Assembly (NCBI GenBank): GCA_029548395.1 | Contig: JAKPNM010000028.1 | Coordinates: forward strand, 1 to 43,196 | DNA length: 43,196 nucleotides | Reading direction: 5' to 3' | Source: Bacillota bacterium | GTDB lineage: Bacteria > Bacillota > Clostridia > Christensenellales > Aristaeellaceae | Shown here: one piece after another, positions 34,320 through 42,621 of the stretch | How the letters are laid out: each line of letters opens with the position of its first letter | How positions within the stretch are numbered: position 1 is the first letter of the stretch | Made by a program: the position numbers and the translations under genes | Notes under the pieces: generated by a model | The model's database searches: none | What the model saw: only the letters and a program-made list of their open reading frames with translations | Told to the model about the DNA's origin: nothing

Positions 34320-35469
34320 AGAGTTTGACGCCCTCCTTGACAGCCTCCGGGAAGACCGGCTTACACAGGAGCAGCGCGCGGCGATCGACGCGCATCTGGC
34401 ATCCTGCGTGATATGCCGCTTCAAAGCCCGGGCGCTGGACGACCTGCGCAGGCTGGATGAGGAGGAAGCGCTTCCTGAAACCTTCAGCGCAGCCTGGCGG
34501 CAGGGCATCATTGCGAAGGAGGAAACCCCAGTGAAACAATTTTCCCGCTTAACAAAATTCCTTGCGCTCGCCGCGTCGCTGCTGGTGCTGGCGGGCGGGA
34601 CCTGGCTGGCAGGCCGGGAGCGCCGCCAGGCGGATACTTCCGCGCTTTCTACCAGCTACAGCAGCCCGGCTGAACAAGAAAAAGGCGCCGGCCGGGACAG
34701 GTCCATCCTGGAAGCCCCCGCGGCAGCGCCCTACGCCGAAGATGTCGTGGCTGAAGCTGATGAGATGAGCGTGCGCGGCGACGGTTGGGACAAGGAGCAA
34801 AAAATCATCCGCACCGCCAGGATGAAGCTGTCCACCGGGCAGTTTGACGCGGATTATGACGCAATTCTGTCCAAGGTGGCCAGCCTGGGCGGGCGCGTCC
34901 AGAGCACCAGCCTGCAGAACAGCCGGGGCAGCCTGCGCACAGTATACTTGACCCTGCGGATCCCCGCCAATCAGTTTGACCAGGCCATCGCTTCCTTCAA
35001 GGGCGTGGGGAGCCTGGTGTCCTTCAATGAATCGGCAGAAGACGTGTCCGAGCGCTATTATGACGCCGCCGGCCGCCTGAACACACAGCAGCTCAAGATG
35101 GAGCGCCTGCAAGCCTTGCTGGCCAAAGCCCAGTCCGTGGAGGACCTGATTGTCATTGAATCCGCCATCAGCGATACCCAGTTGGAAATCGACCAATTGA
35201 CCGGCAGCCTGCAAGGCATGGACAGCCGTGTTGCGGATGCCACCCTGGACCTGACCCTGAGTGAGCTGTCATCCGCTCAAACCGCTCAAAACAAGGAGGA
35301 GACGCTGCCGGAGCGCATCGCCAGCGGCATGCGCGCAGCCCTTGAAGGTTTCAAACTGCTCATGGGCGACCTGATCGTCTTCCTAGCTGTCGCCCTGCCC
35401 TACCTGATCGTTCTTGCGGTTATCATCCTGCTGGTCCGAACCATGATAAAAAGGAGAAAAAAACAATGA
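34309..35469 (+). CDS. Zinc-finger anti-sigma factor fused to a DUF4349 domain
   Basis: 386 residues, membrane protein. The N-terminus has the ZAS motif His29-x3-Cys33-x2-Cys36 (HLASCVIC), which holds ECF sigma factors. A membrane helix follows at about 83-101. Outside the cell a linker leads to a DUF4349 domain (IIRTARMKLSTGQFDADYD, LRIPANQFDQAIASF) with a coiled-coil stretch. A second helix lies near the C-terminus, before IKRRKKQ. ATG at 34309 has GGAGG 8 nt upstream and overlaps the sigma stop. The external DUF4349 part may be the sensor. Confidence 0.9.
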   Translation: MTCKEFDALLDSLREDRLTQEQRAAIDAHLASCVICRFKARALDDLRRLDEEEALPETFSAAWRQGIIAKEETPVKQFSRLTKFLALAASLLVLAGGTWLAGRERRQADTSALSTSYSSPAEQEKGAGRDRSILEAPAAAPYAEDVVAEADEMSVRGDGWDKEQKIIRTARMKLSTGQFDADYDAILSKVASLGGRVQSTSLQNSRGSLRTVYLTLRIPANQFDQAIASFKGVGSLVSFNESAEDVSERYYDAAGRLNTQQLKMERLQALLAKAQSVEDLIVIESAISDTQLEIDQLTGSLQGMDSRVADATLDLTLSELSSAQTAQNKEETLPERIASGMRAALEGFKLLMGDLIVFLAVALPYLIVLAVIILLVRTMIKRRKKQ

Positions 35470-36185
35470 GAAAAACCCTGTTGATGCTTGTGACCCTGGC
35501 GCTGCTCCTGCCCATGACAGCGCTGGCGGAGGGCACGTCTGCCCCAAGGGCGGACAGCTTGCTGGTCGTCACCGGCACCGCCACGGTGTCCACCAAGGCG
35601 GACATGGCCACCATTGAGGTGGGCGCTACCACCCGTGGCAAGACAGTGGCCGCAGCGCACCAGCAAAACGCGGCCATCATGGAAAAGGTCCTTGATGAAA
35701 TGCGTAAGCTGGGCATTCCGGATGAGGACATCCGCACAAGCCAGTACAATGTGTATTTTGAGATGGATCCCAACACCTACGGGATGCCGGATTACGGCAA
35801 CAAGGGCGTGTACGTGGTCAACAACATGATCTTTGTCACCCTGCGCGACATCGACAAGGTCTCCGCAGCCCTTGACGCTGCCGCCGCAGCGGGCGCCAAC
35901 AACATCTACAACCTGGTGTTCCAGTCCTCCCAGTCAACGGAAGCCTACCACAAGGCGCTCACCCGCGCGGTGGAGGATGCCCGCGCCAAGGCGGAGGTGC
36001 TGGCCCGGGCCAGCGGCAGGCAGCTGGGCGAGCTGGTCCGCATCGAGTCCGGCGATTACGCCGGCCTGCCCTATGGCATCCAAAACCGCGCGGATTTTGC
36101 TGTGGCCGAGGGCGGAGGCGCCACCATCCTCTCAGGCGATGTGTCCGTGACCGCCTATGTCACGCTGAGCTTCGCGCTTGAGTAA
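35466..36185 (+). CDS. Secreted SIMPL-domain (DUF541) protein
   Basis: 239 residues, exported. The signal peptide (MRKTLLMLVTLALLLP) ends near TALA before EGTSA. The SIMPL domain begins LLVVTGTATVSTKADMATIE and includes MRKLGIPDEDIRTSQYNVY and the C-terminal DVSVTAYVTLSF. The family is widespread in bacterial envelopes, and its function is poorly known. The ATG overlaps the anti-sigma stop by 4 nt. It is the last gene of the MMPL/sigma operon, directly before a strong terminator. Confidence 0.92.
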   Translation: MRKTLLMLVTLALLLPMTALAEGTSAPRADSLLVVTGTATVSTKADMATIEVGATTRGKTVAAAHQQNAAIMEKVLDEMRKLGIPDEDIRTSQYNVYFEMDPNTYGMPDYGNKGVYVVNNMIFVTLRDIDKVSAALDAAAAAGANNIYNLVFQSSQSTEAYHKALTRAVEDARAKAEVLARASGRQLGELVRIESGDYAGLPYGIQNRADFAVAEGGGATILSGDVSVTAYVTLSFALE

Positions 36186-36226
36186 ATCTCATATAACAGT
36201 CTCCGGATCCTTGATCCAAGCGCTGT

Positions 36227-36250
36227 GCCAGGCCGAAAGGTCTGGCTTTT
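36227..36250 (+). terminator. Intrinsic terminator of the MMPL/sigma operon
   Basis: GCCAGGCC (36227-36234), GAAA loop, GGTCTGGC (36239-36246), then TTTT. The stem has eight pairs with one wobble. It lies about 40 nt after the SIMPL stop. Confidence 0.8.
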
Positions 36251-36262
36251 CTATGTCTTCAA

Positions 36263-36292
36263 TTGAGCGCGCATCCGGGGCTGTGGTATAGT
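36263..36292 (+). promoter_or_regulatory. Promoter of the GNAT-MurF-Ddl operon
   Basis: -35 TTGAGC (36263-36268), an 18-nt spacer, and -10 TATAGT (36287-36292) preceded by TGTGG (TRTGn). The predicted transcript start near 36299 supports the short form of the GNAT protein. Confidence 0.6.
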
Positions 36293-36319
36293 AAGGCATC
36301 CGAATTCATGGAGGAAGGC

Positions 36320-36817
36320 TTGTTTCGACGATTGTTTCATCCGTATGCGCTGCTGACCGGGGAGGGCCTGGAGCTGCGCCTGCGCGAACGCACCACCCGC
36401 GACCGGCGGCAGGGGATCCGTGAGAACATCATCTATGACATCTGCCTCCCGAGGGCGCCATATGCCGGCTATGTCAGCCTGCGCCTGGGGGAAAGCCCTG
36501 AGATCTTCTATCTGGGGCATATCGGCTACCGTGTGGAGGAGCCCTTCCGCGGCCAGGGGCTGGCGGCGCGCGCTGTCCGCGCGCTGCTGCCGCTGATGGT
36601 GCATGAGGGCCTGCGCAGCCTGTCCATCACCACGGATACGGACAACCTGCCCTCCCGCAAGACATGTGAGAATCTGGGGTGCATTTTGGAAAGCATTGTC
36701 CCTGTGCCGCGGCGCTATCGAGCGCTGTGCATGAATTCCCCGGCGAAGTGCCGCTATGTCCTCCTGGTGGAGGAGTTGAGCAAGGAGGGGATCAGACGTC
36801 ATGATTTTGCAGGTTGA
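36320..36817 (+). CDS. GNAT-family acetyltransferase (RimJ/RimL-like)
   Basis: 165 residues. The acetyl-CoA-binding motif is VEEPFRGQGLAARAVRALLP, followed by SLSITTDTDNLPSRKTCENLG, the usual motif-B region of RimJ/RimL-type enzymes. TTG at 36320 is preferred because GGAGG lies 5-6 nt upstream and the promoter predicts a transcript start near 36299; ATG at 36308 is the alternative, with a weak site. It overlaps the alpha/beta hydrolase by 17 nt. First gene of an operon with cell-wall ligases. Substrate unknown. Confidence 0.85.
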   Translation: MFRRLFHPYALLTGEGLELRLRERTTRDRRQGIRENIIYDICLPRAPYAGYVSLRLGESPEIFYLGHIGYRVEEPFRGQGLAARAVRALLPLMVHEGLRSLSITTDTDNLPSRKTCENLGCILESIVPVPRRYRALCMNSPAKCRYVLLVEELSKEGIRRHDFAG

Positions 36818-37598
36818 CGGGATCGACGCCCGCGTTGAGCAGCTGGGCGCCGGTGAGCAGGTGCTGCTGCTGCATGGCTGGGGCCCCGGCGTGGTGTCGC
36901 TGGAAGAGCATCTGCTGCCCCTGGGGCACACGCTCAAGCGGCGTTATGAGGTCAGCATGCTGGAGTTTCCCGGGCATGGGAATACGCCTGCCCAGCAGGG
37001 CGCCTGGGGCGTCCCGGACTATGCCGGATGGACCCTGCATGCCATGGACCTGCTGGGGCTGCGCAGGCCGCACATCGTTGCCCATTCCTTTGGCGGGCGC
37101 GTCGCGCTGTGGCTGGCTGCCAACCATCCTGACCGCGTGGGCAGGCTGGTCATCACCGGCGGAGCCGGGCTGCGCCCCAAGAGGACGCTGCAGGGCGTGG
37201 CGCGCAAGTACCTTTATCAAACCAGCAGGGGATTGATCCGGCTGGCCGGGCGGGTGCCAAGCCTGAAAGAGCGCTCAGGCTGCTGGCAGTCGGCCCTGCG
37301 CGACGCCTTTTCCTCGGCGGATTATCTGGCAACGCCTGAGGGCTTGCGCGCCAGCTTCAGCCGCATTGTGGCAGAAGACCTGCGCCCCCTGCTGCCGCGG
37401 ATTGCTCACAAGACCCTGCTTGTATGGGGGGAGAAGGACACCGCTACGCCCTTGTGGATGGGCCAGGCCATGGCGCGGGAGATGCCGGACGCCCGGTTGC
37501 TGGTCTATCAGGCGGATGACCATTTTGCCTACAAACACCAGACCGCGCGCTTCGCGACGGCTGTGGACGCTTTTTTGGAGGAGGCGGGGGATCGATGA
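36801..37598 (+). CDS. Alpha/beta hydrolase
   Basis: 265 residues, cytoplasmic by sequence. The oxyanion segment is LLLHGWGPG. The nucleophile is Ser96 in AHSFGGR, Asp213 is in GEKDTATP, and His241 in DDHFAYKH completes the triad. NHPDRVGRLVITG is typical. ATG has AGGAGGGG upstream. Its stop overlaps the MurF-like ligase by 4 nt, which suggests a joint role, perhaps hydrolysing an ester or amide linked to the same wall precursor. This is inference; the family is too broad for a substrate call. Confidence 0.88.
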   Translation: MILQVDGIDARVEQLGAGEQVLLLHGWGPGVVSLEEHLLPLGHTLKRRYEVSMLEFPGHGNTPAQQGAWGVPDYAGWTLHAMDLLGLRRPHIVAHSFGGRVALWLAANHPDRVGRLVITGGAGLRPKRTLQGVARKYLYQTSRGLIRLAGRVPSLKERSGCWQSALRDAFSSADYLATPEGLRASFSRIVAEDLRPLLPRIAHKTLLVWGEKDTATPLWMGQAMAREMPDARLLVYQADDHFAYKHQTARFATAVDAFLEEAGDR

Positions 37599-39208
37599 AC
37601 GTGTTAAGCCGCCTGGCGTGGCTCGTGCTGTGGGCCGGTCCCGTCATCGCCATGCTGCTGGCTGCCCGGCAGCTGATGCAGTTCGCGCAGCTGAGCAGCT
37701 ACCAGGCAGGGGGCTATATCCGCGCGCTGCGCCGCCTGCCGCAAAAATGCGCCTGGCCCGGCCTGGCCCTGAGCGCCGTGGCCGTCGTGCTGATGGTTTT
37801 CGGCACGTTGGCCCTGAGCGCCCCGCCCTTTTTAAGCCTGGCGGCGGCTTTGCTGCTCACCGGCCTGTTGCTTGTCGCGGGCTGGATCATCGGGCAGATG
37901 GCCTACCGGGAGAAGACAGCCAAGGTCAAGCTGGTGATGACAGCGCGCATCAAGCGGCTCTACCTGGCCACCGCGCTGGTCGCCGGCCTGATTTGCTGGC
38001 CGATGTGCCGCGCCGGCTGGTCCCTGGGCTTTGCTGCCCTGCTGCCCGTCCTGACCCCGGTTCTGCTGCTGATGGGCTTGTTTTTAGCCTATCCGGTGGA
38101 AAAGGCCATCCAGCTGATTTACCGTGAAGACGCCAGGCGCATTCTGGAGGGCTATCGCAAAACCGGCCTGGACGTGATCGCAATCACCGGCAGCTACGGC
38201 AAGACCACGGTCAAGAACATCCTGGCCGCCATGCTGTCCCAGCGCTATCCGACCCTGGCAAGCCCGGCCAGCTTCAATACGCCCCTGGGCCTGGCCCGCT
38301 GCATCCGCGAGGAACTGGGCCATCAGCACCGTTTCTTTATTGCTGAAATGGGCGCGCGCCATCCGCAGGACATCCGTGTGCTGTGCAGGATGATCCGCCC
38401 CCGGGCTGGCATCCTGACGGCCATCGGGCCCCAGCACCTGGAAACCATGGGCAGCCTGCAGCGCGTAAGGGAAACCAAGTATGACCTGATTCGCGCCCTG
38501 CCCGGGGACGGCTATGCGGTGTTTAACGATGACGGCAAGCAGGTCACCGAGTGCTTCCGCCGGACGACCCATCTGTCCAAGTGTCTGGAGGGCAGTGTGG
38601 ACAGCGGCGCCTGGGCTGAGGAGGTCAAGTTCTCCGCTGAGGGCAGCGACTTTGTCTTGTGCTTCCCGGACGGCAGCCGCCAGGCGGTGAGCACCGCCCT
38701 GGCCGGTGAGCACAACGTGCGCAACATTCTCATGGCCGCCGCCATGGCCAGGCAGCTGGGCATCAGCCCGCGCAAGATCGCCCTGGCGCTGGAGGAGGTC
38801 CGTCCCATCGCCTCACGGCTGCAAATGAGCATCCATCCGCGCGGCTACAAGGTCATCAACAACGGCTTCAACTCCAATCCGGACTCCAGCCGCAAGGCGC
38901 TGGAGGTGCTGGCAGCGCAGCCTGGACGGCTGGTGGTGGTGACGCCGGGCTTTATCGAGCTGGGCAGGCAGGAGGCGCCCTCCAACTGCCGCCTGGGCAG
39001 CGACATTGCCGCTGTCGCGCACCTGGCGCTGCTCATCGGCGAGAAACGCACCCGGCCCATCAGGGAAGGCTTGCTGGAGAGCGGCATGCCGCCGGAAAAC
39101 ATCCTTGTGTTCGCCGGCCTGGATGAGGCCAACCGCTATATTCAGGAGACCTTTGGCCCCGGGGATGTGCTGCTCTACGAAAACGACCTGCCGGATCATT
39201 ACGCCTAA
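37595..39208 (+). CDS. Membrane-embedded MurF-like Mur ligase lacking the UDP-binding domain
   Basis: 537 residues. Five predicted membrane helices occupy about 8-24, 54-74, 79-101, 121-139 and 145-167. A Mur-ligase ATPase domain follows, with P-loop ITGSYGKTT (197-205), EMGARHPQDI and IGPQHLETMGSLQRVRETK, which are MurF-like. The C-terminal domain has NNGFNSNPDSSRKALEVL, matching the MurF DxYNANPxSM motif with changes. The usual N-terminal domain that binds the UDP-MurNAc peptide is missing and the membrane part takes its place. It may join a D-Ala-D-Ala-like dipeptide to a membrane-bound precursor (inference). Coupled to the hydrolase upstream; ddl follows 13 nt downstream. Confidence 0.88.
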   Translation: MNVLSRLAWLVLWAGPVIAMLLAARQLMQFAQLSSYQAGGYIRALRRLPQKCAWPGLALSAVAVVLMVFGTLALSAPPFLSLAAALLLTGLLLVAGWIIGQMAYREKTAKVKLVMTARIKRLYLATALVAGLICWPMCRAGWSLGFAALLPVLTPVLLLMGLFLAYPVEKAIQLIYREDARRILEGYRKTGLDVIAITGSYGKTTVKNILAAMLSQRYPTLASPASFNTPLGLARCIREELGHQHRFFIAEMGARHPQDIRVLCRMIRPRAGILTAIGPQHLETMGSLQRVRETKYDLIRALPGDGYAVFNDDGKQVTECFRRTTHLSKCLEGSVDSGAWAEEVKFSAEGSDFVLCFPDGSRQAVSTALAGEHNVRNILMAAAMARQLGISPRKIALALEEVRPIASRLQMSIHPRGYKVINNGFNSNPDSSRKALEVLAAQPGRLVVVTPGFIELGRQEAPSNCRLGSDIAAVAHLALLIGEKRTRPIREGLLESGMPPENILVFAGLDEANRYIQETFGPGDVLLYENDLPDHYA

Positions 39209-39221
39209 GGAGGGGATGAGC

Positions 39222-40439
39222 ATGTCAGGAAAGATTCAGCTGGGCATCCTCTTTGGCAGCAGAAGCTGCGAGCATGAGGTGTCCATCATCTCCGCGCTGC
39301 AGCTGGCGGCTATGGCCAACCCCTTCAAGTATGAGGTGATCCCGGTGTATATCACCAAGCGCGGGGAATGGTTCATCGGCGGGGCGCTGTGGAAGCTGGA
39401 AACCTATGAGCGTTTTGACCCGCGCAAAAGCGGCCTCACCCGCGTATTCCCGGATTTGACCGCGCGTTCCGGCGCCCTGATGGCCTTTGAGCGTTCCAAG
39501 CCCTTTCAGGGCGAGCGCCGCTATGCGGCCGCGCGGCTGGATTGTGTGATCCCGGTTTTTCACGGCCTGCATGGGGAGGATGGCAGCATCCAGGGCATGC
39601 TGGAGCTGATGGACCTGCCCTATGCTTCCACCGGCGTTCCCGGCAGCGCGGTGGGCATGGACAAGGTCATGATGAAGCGCCTGTTCGCCGGTTACGGTTT
39701 TCCCGTGCTGGCGGATACCTCCCTGACGCGCGGCGCTTTTGAGGCGGATCCGGACGCGGCCTGCCTGCGGGTGGAAGCGCAGCTGCCCTATCCGGTCTAT
39801 GTCAAGCCCGCCAACCTGGGCTCCTCCATCGGCGTCAGCCGCGCCGGCGACCGGGCGCAGCTGATGGAGGCCCTGCAGCTGGCCTTTGAGCTGGACCGCA
39901 GGGTGCTGGTGGAACAGGGCCTGGACAATCCGCGCGAGGTTAACTGCGCGGTGATGGGCTTTGGCGAAGAGGTCACCCCCTCGGTGGTGGAGCAGCCGGT
40001 GCGCGAGGATGATCTTGAGCTGCTTGATTTTAAGACCAAGTACCTTCGGGGCGGCGACGATCAAGCCGGCATGGCGGCGCTCAGCCGCCTGATCCCTGCG
40101 CCCATCAGCCGGGAGGATACCCAAAAAGTGCAGCGGATCGCCTGCGATGTCTTCCGCGCCCTGGATTGCAAGGGCGTGGTCAGGGTGGATTTTATGATGG
40201 ACCGGGCGTCCGGGGAGCTGTACATAACTGAGATCAACACCATCCCGGGCTCGCTGGCCTTTTATCTGTGGGAGAAAACCGGCGAAGGGCTTTGCTACCG
40301 CAGGCTGATCGACCACATGGTGGACTATGCCATGAAGGCCTATCAGGAAAAGGATCGCAACATCACATCCTTCCAGTCCGACATCATCACCGAGGCGCTC
40401 AAACGCCAGGCATCCGGCGCCAAGGGCGCCAAAGCATAA
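39222..40439 (+). CDS. ddl: D-alanine-D-alanine ligase family protein, divergent C-terminal motif
   Basis: ATP-grasp ligase joining two D-amino acids for peptidoglycan, 405 residues against about 300-370 for usual Ddl. Motifs: FGSRSCEHEVSIIS, PVFHGLHGEDGSIQG, YVKPANLGSSIGVSR, and the omega loop DFKTKYL. The Lys-Tyr pair of D-Ala-D-Ala enzymes is kept; D-lactate-forming enzymes change it. The final motif reads EINTIPGSLAFYLWEKTG, where usual Ddl has NTxPGMT, so the second-residue pocket may differ. ATG at 39222 is 8 nt after GGAGG; an ATG at 39216 is closer. The tail beyond about 385 is extra. Confidence 0.9.
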   Translation: MSGKIQLGILFGSRSCEHEVSIISALQLAAMANPFKYEVIPVYITKRGEWFIGGALWKLETYERFDPRKSGLTRVFPDLTARSGALMAFERSKPFQGERRYAAARLDCVIPVFHGLHGEDGSIQGMLELMDLPYASTGVPGSAVGMDKVMMKRLFAGYGFPVLADTSLTRGAFEADPDAACLRVEAQLPYPVYVKPANLGSSIGVSRAGDRAQLMEALQLAFELDRRVLVEQGLDNPREVNCAVMGFGEEVTPSVVEQPVREDDLELLDFKTKYLRGGDDQAGMAALSRLIPAPISREDTQKVQRIACDVFRALDCKGVVRVDFMMDRASGELYITEINTIPGSLAFYLWEKTGEGLCYRRLIDHMVDYAMKAYQEKDRNITSFQSDIITEALKRQASGAKGAKA

Positions 40440-40457
40440 CTTGCAAGGAGAAAGGCA

Positions 40458-41795
40458 ATGAACCCATATGTCAGCCGCGTGCTGGAAGAGGTGAAAGCGC
40501 GCTACGCCCATGAGCGCGAATTTCTTCAGGCTGCCCAGGAAATGCTGCCCAGCCTGTCAAGCGTGTTTGACCAGCACCCCGAGTATGAGCAGGCGAGCTT
40601 GCTGGAACGCTTTATTGAGCCTGAGCGCGTCATCATCTTCCGCGTGCCCTGGGTGGATGATCAGGGCAGGCCCCGGGTCAACCGGGCCTACCGGGTGCAG
40701 TTTTCCTCCGCCATCGGCCCATATAAAGGGGGCATCCGCTTTCACCCCAGCGTCAACCTGGGCATTCTCAAGTTTCTGGCGCTGGAGCAGACCCTCAAGA
40801 ACAGCCTGACCGGGCTGCCCATTGGCGGGGGAAAGGGCGGCAGCGATTTTGACCCCAAGGGCAAGTCCGACGGCGAGGTGATGCGCTTTTGCCAAAGCCT
40901 GATCAACGAGCTGTACCGCCATATCGGCGCCAGCATCGATGTGCCGGCCGGGGACATCGGCGTGGGCGCGCGCGAGGTGGGGTATATGTATGGCCAATAC
41001 AAGCGCCTGACCGGCTTGTATGACGGCACCTACACCGGCAAGGGCCTTTCCTTTGGCGGCTCCAGCGGCCGCACCCAGGCCACGGGCTATGGCCTGCTGT
41101 ATCTGGTGGACGCCATGCTCAGGCAGAACGGGCTGGACATCGCCGGCATGCGCGTCATCGTTTCCGGATCCGGCAACGTGGCGATCCACGCGGCAGAGAA
41201 AGCCATGCAGATGGGCGCGTTGGTCATTGCCATGAGCGACTCCGATGGCAGTATCTACGACAGCGAGGGCGTCCAGCTGGAGGTGATCAGGCAAATCAAG
41301 CTGCAGGAGCGCGGACGCATCAGCGACTACCCGCGGCGCGCAGGCCGGGGCGAGTACCGGGAGGGCGCTGCCGGCATCTGGCAGCACCGGTGTGATCTGG
41401 CCCTGCCCTGCGCGACACAGAATGAGCTGGACCTGGACAGCGCCATGGCCCTGGTCAAAGGCGGCGTCAAGGCGGTGGCCGAGGGGGCCAACATGCCTGC
41501 CACGCTGGAGGCGACCGCGTTCTTCCAAAGCCAGGGCGTGCTGTTTGCCTCCGGAAAGGCGGCCAATGCCGGCGGCGTCGCGGTCAGCGCGCTGGAGATG
41601 AGCCAAAACGCCATGCGGCTGAACTGGACCTTTGAGGAGGTCGACAGGCAGCTCAAGGACGTTATGGAGCGTATCTTTGAAAAGGTCAGCCGGACAGCGG
41701 CGCGCTATGCCCGGCCCGGGGACTATGTGACCGGCGCCAACATCGCGGGCTTTCTGAAGGTGGCTGAGGCCATGATGGCGCAGGGGGTGGTCTGA
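40458..41795 (+). CDS. gdhA: NADP-type glutamate dehydrogenase GdhA
   Basis: Interconverts glutamate and 2-oxoglutarate plus ammonia; 445 residues, the hexameric short type. Motifs: QFSSAIGPYKGGIRFHPSVN, the catalytic Lys region LPIGGGKGGSDFDPKGKSDG, DVPAGDIGVGAREVGYM, and the nucleotide fold GSGNVAIHAAEK. The C-terminus is complete (GDYVTGANIAGFLKVAEAM). ATG has AAGGAG upstream. It follows ddl by 18 nt and may belong to the same operon; glutamate is a precursor for the wall peptide, but the link may be chance. Confidence 0.96.
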   Translation: MNPYVSRVLEEVKARYAHEREFLQAAQEMLPSLSSVFDQHPEYEQASLLERFIEPERVIIFRVPWVDDQGRPRVNRAYRVQFSSAIGPYKGGIRFHPSVNLGILKFLALEQTLKNSLTGLPIGGGKGGSDFDPKGKSDGEVMRFCQSLINELYRHIGASIDVPAGDIGVGAREVGYMYGQYKRLTGLYDGTYTGKGLSFGGSSGRTQATGYGLLYLVDAMLRQNGLDIAGMRVIVSGSGNVAIHAAEKAMQMGALVIAMSDSDGSIYDSEGVQLEVIRQIKLQERGRISDYPRRAGRGEYREGAAGIWQHRCDLALPCATQNELDLDSAMALVKGGVKAVAEGANMPATLEATAFFQSQGVLFASGKAANAGGVAVSALEMSQNAMRLNWTFEEVDRQLKDVMERIFEKVSRTAARYARPGDYVTGANIAGFLKVAEAMMAQGVV

Positions 41796-42520
41796 TGCCG
41801 GGCGATGAGCAGTCCTCCGGGCGCGCGGACAATCAAAAGCGCCGGGTGCCTGGCGGCCGCGCGGGACGTTCCGCGCTGCTCAAGGCCCTGGTGCTGGTTT
41901 TGGGGATCCTGGGGCAGGTGCTGGGCCTGTCCCGCTCCAATTTCATGTCCGGCACGCACTTTTTGTACTATACCAACATCAGCAACCTGCTCATCATCGC
42001 GCTGATGGCCATGCTGCTCATCCGGGTATTGCGCGCGCCGGACAGGCAGCTGCCCCCCTGGCTGTCGGCTGCGCGCATGGCGCTGTCCGCCGGTGTCCTG
42101 CTGACCTTCGCGGGCTTTACGCTGCTGCTGTTGCCCCGGATTGACCCGGACTATCTTTTCAGCCCGGACAACCTGCTGGTGCATTACCTGGTGCCCCTGC
42201 TGGCCTGCCTGGATTTTGTGCTGTTCCTGGACAGCCCGCCGCATCCGCGGCCCCGCCTGGCGTGGGGATTGCTGCTGCCCCTTGCGTATTTTCTGTTCTC
42301 CATATGCCTGACACAGTCAGGCGTGCGCATGCACGGCGGTTATGCGCCCTATTTCTTTTTGGACTATAAGACCCATGGATGGTTTGCTGCCGGCGGCGGC
42401 AGCCTGGGGGTCTTTTGGTGGTTTCTGACCTTGCTGGGCCTGCAGCTGCTGCTTAGCAAGGTATTGCTGGGCCTGCGCGACCTGACGGCGCGAAACCTGC
42501 AGGGAACGGAGCCTGCCTGA
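41795..42520 (+). CDS. Pr6Pr-like multi-pass membrane protein
   Basis: 241 residues with about six hydrophobic segments. LYYTNISNLLIIAL near the second helix, NLLVHYLVPLLACLDFVLF in the middle and YAPYFFLDYKTHGW near the end match the Pr6Pr (AIG1/FAR-17a-like) membrane family, whose eukaryotic relatives hydrolyse fatty-acid esters of hydroxy fatty acids. Bacterial function is unknown. The start shares one base with the gdhA stop (TGATG). A T-rich stretch (42532-42536) follows without a clear stem. Confidence 0.75.
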   Translation: MPGDEQSSGRADNQKRRVPGGRAGRSALLKALVLVLGILGQVLGLSRSNFMSGTHFLYYTNISNLLIIALMAMLLIRVLRAPDRQLPPWLSAARMALSAGVLLTFAGFTLLLLPRIDPDYLFSPDNLLVHYLVPLLACLDFVLFLDSPPHPRPRLAWGLLLPLAYFLFSICLTQSGVRMHGGYAPYFFLDYKTHGWFAAGGGSLGVFWWFLTLLGLQLLLSKVLLGLRDLTARNLQGTEPA

Positions 42521-42573
42521 CCGTTTTTCTCTCCCCACCTCCCCGATATCCCCCAATATCCCTCAATTCGCCC

Positions 42574-42602
42574 TTGACAAGGCTGGTACCTGTCATTATA
42601 AT
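42574..42602 (+). promoter_or_regulatory. Consensus sigma-A promoter of the tRNA operon
   Basis: TTGACA (42574-42579), a 17-nt spacer and TATAAT (42597-42602): a perfect match at both boxes, 19 nt before tRNA-Gln. Confidence 0.9.
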
Positions 42603-42621
42603 CACCTTTGCGCTGTCGCGT

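Noticed and set aside
39222..40439. Ddl as a D-Ala-D-Lac ligase
   Set aside because: The omega-loop Lys-Tyr pair is kept (DFKTKYL), which points to D-Ala as acceptor; only the final motif is unusual.
39225..40511. Minus-strand open frame opposite ddl
   Set aside because: ddl has full ATP-grasp motifs; the antisense frame is His/Gln/Ala-rich noise.
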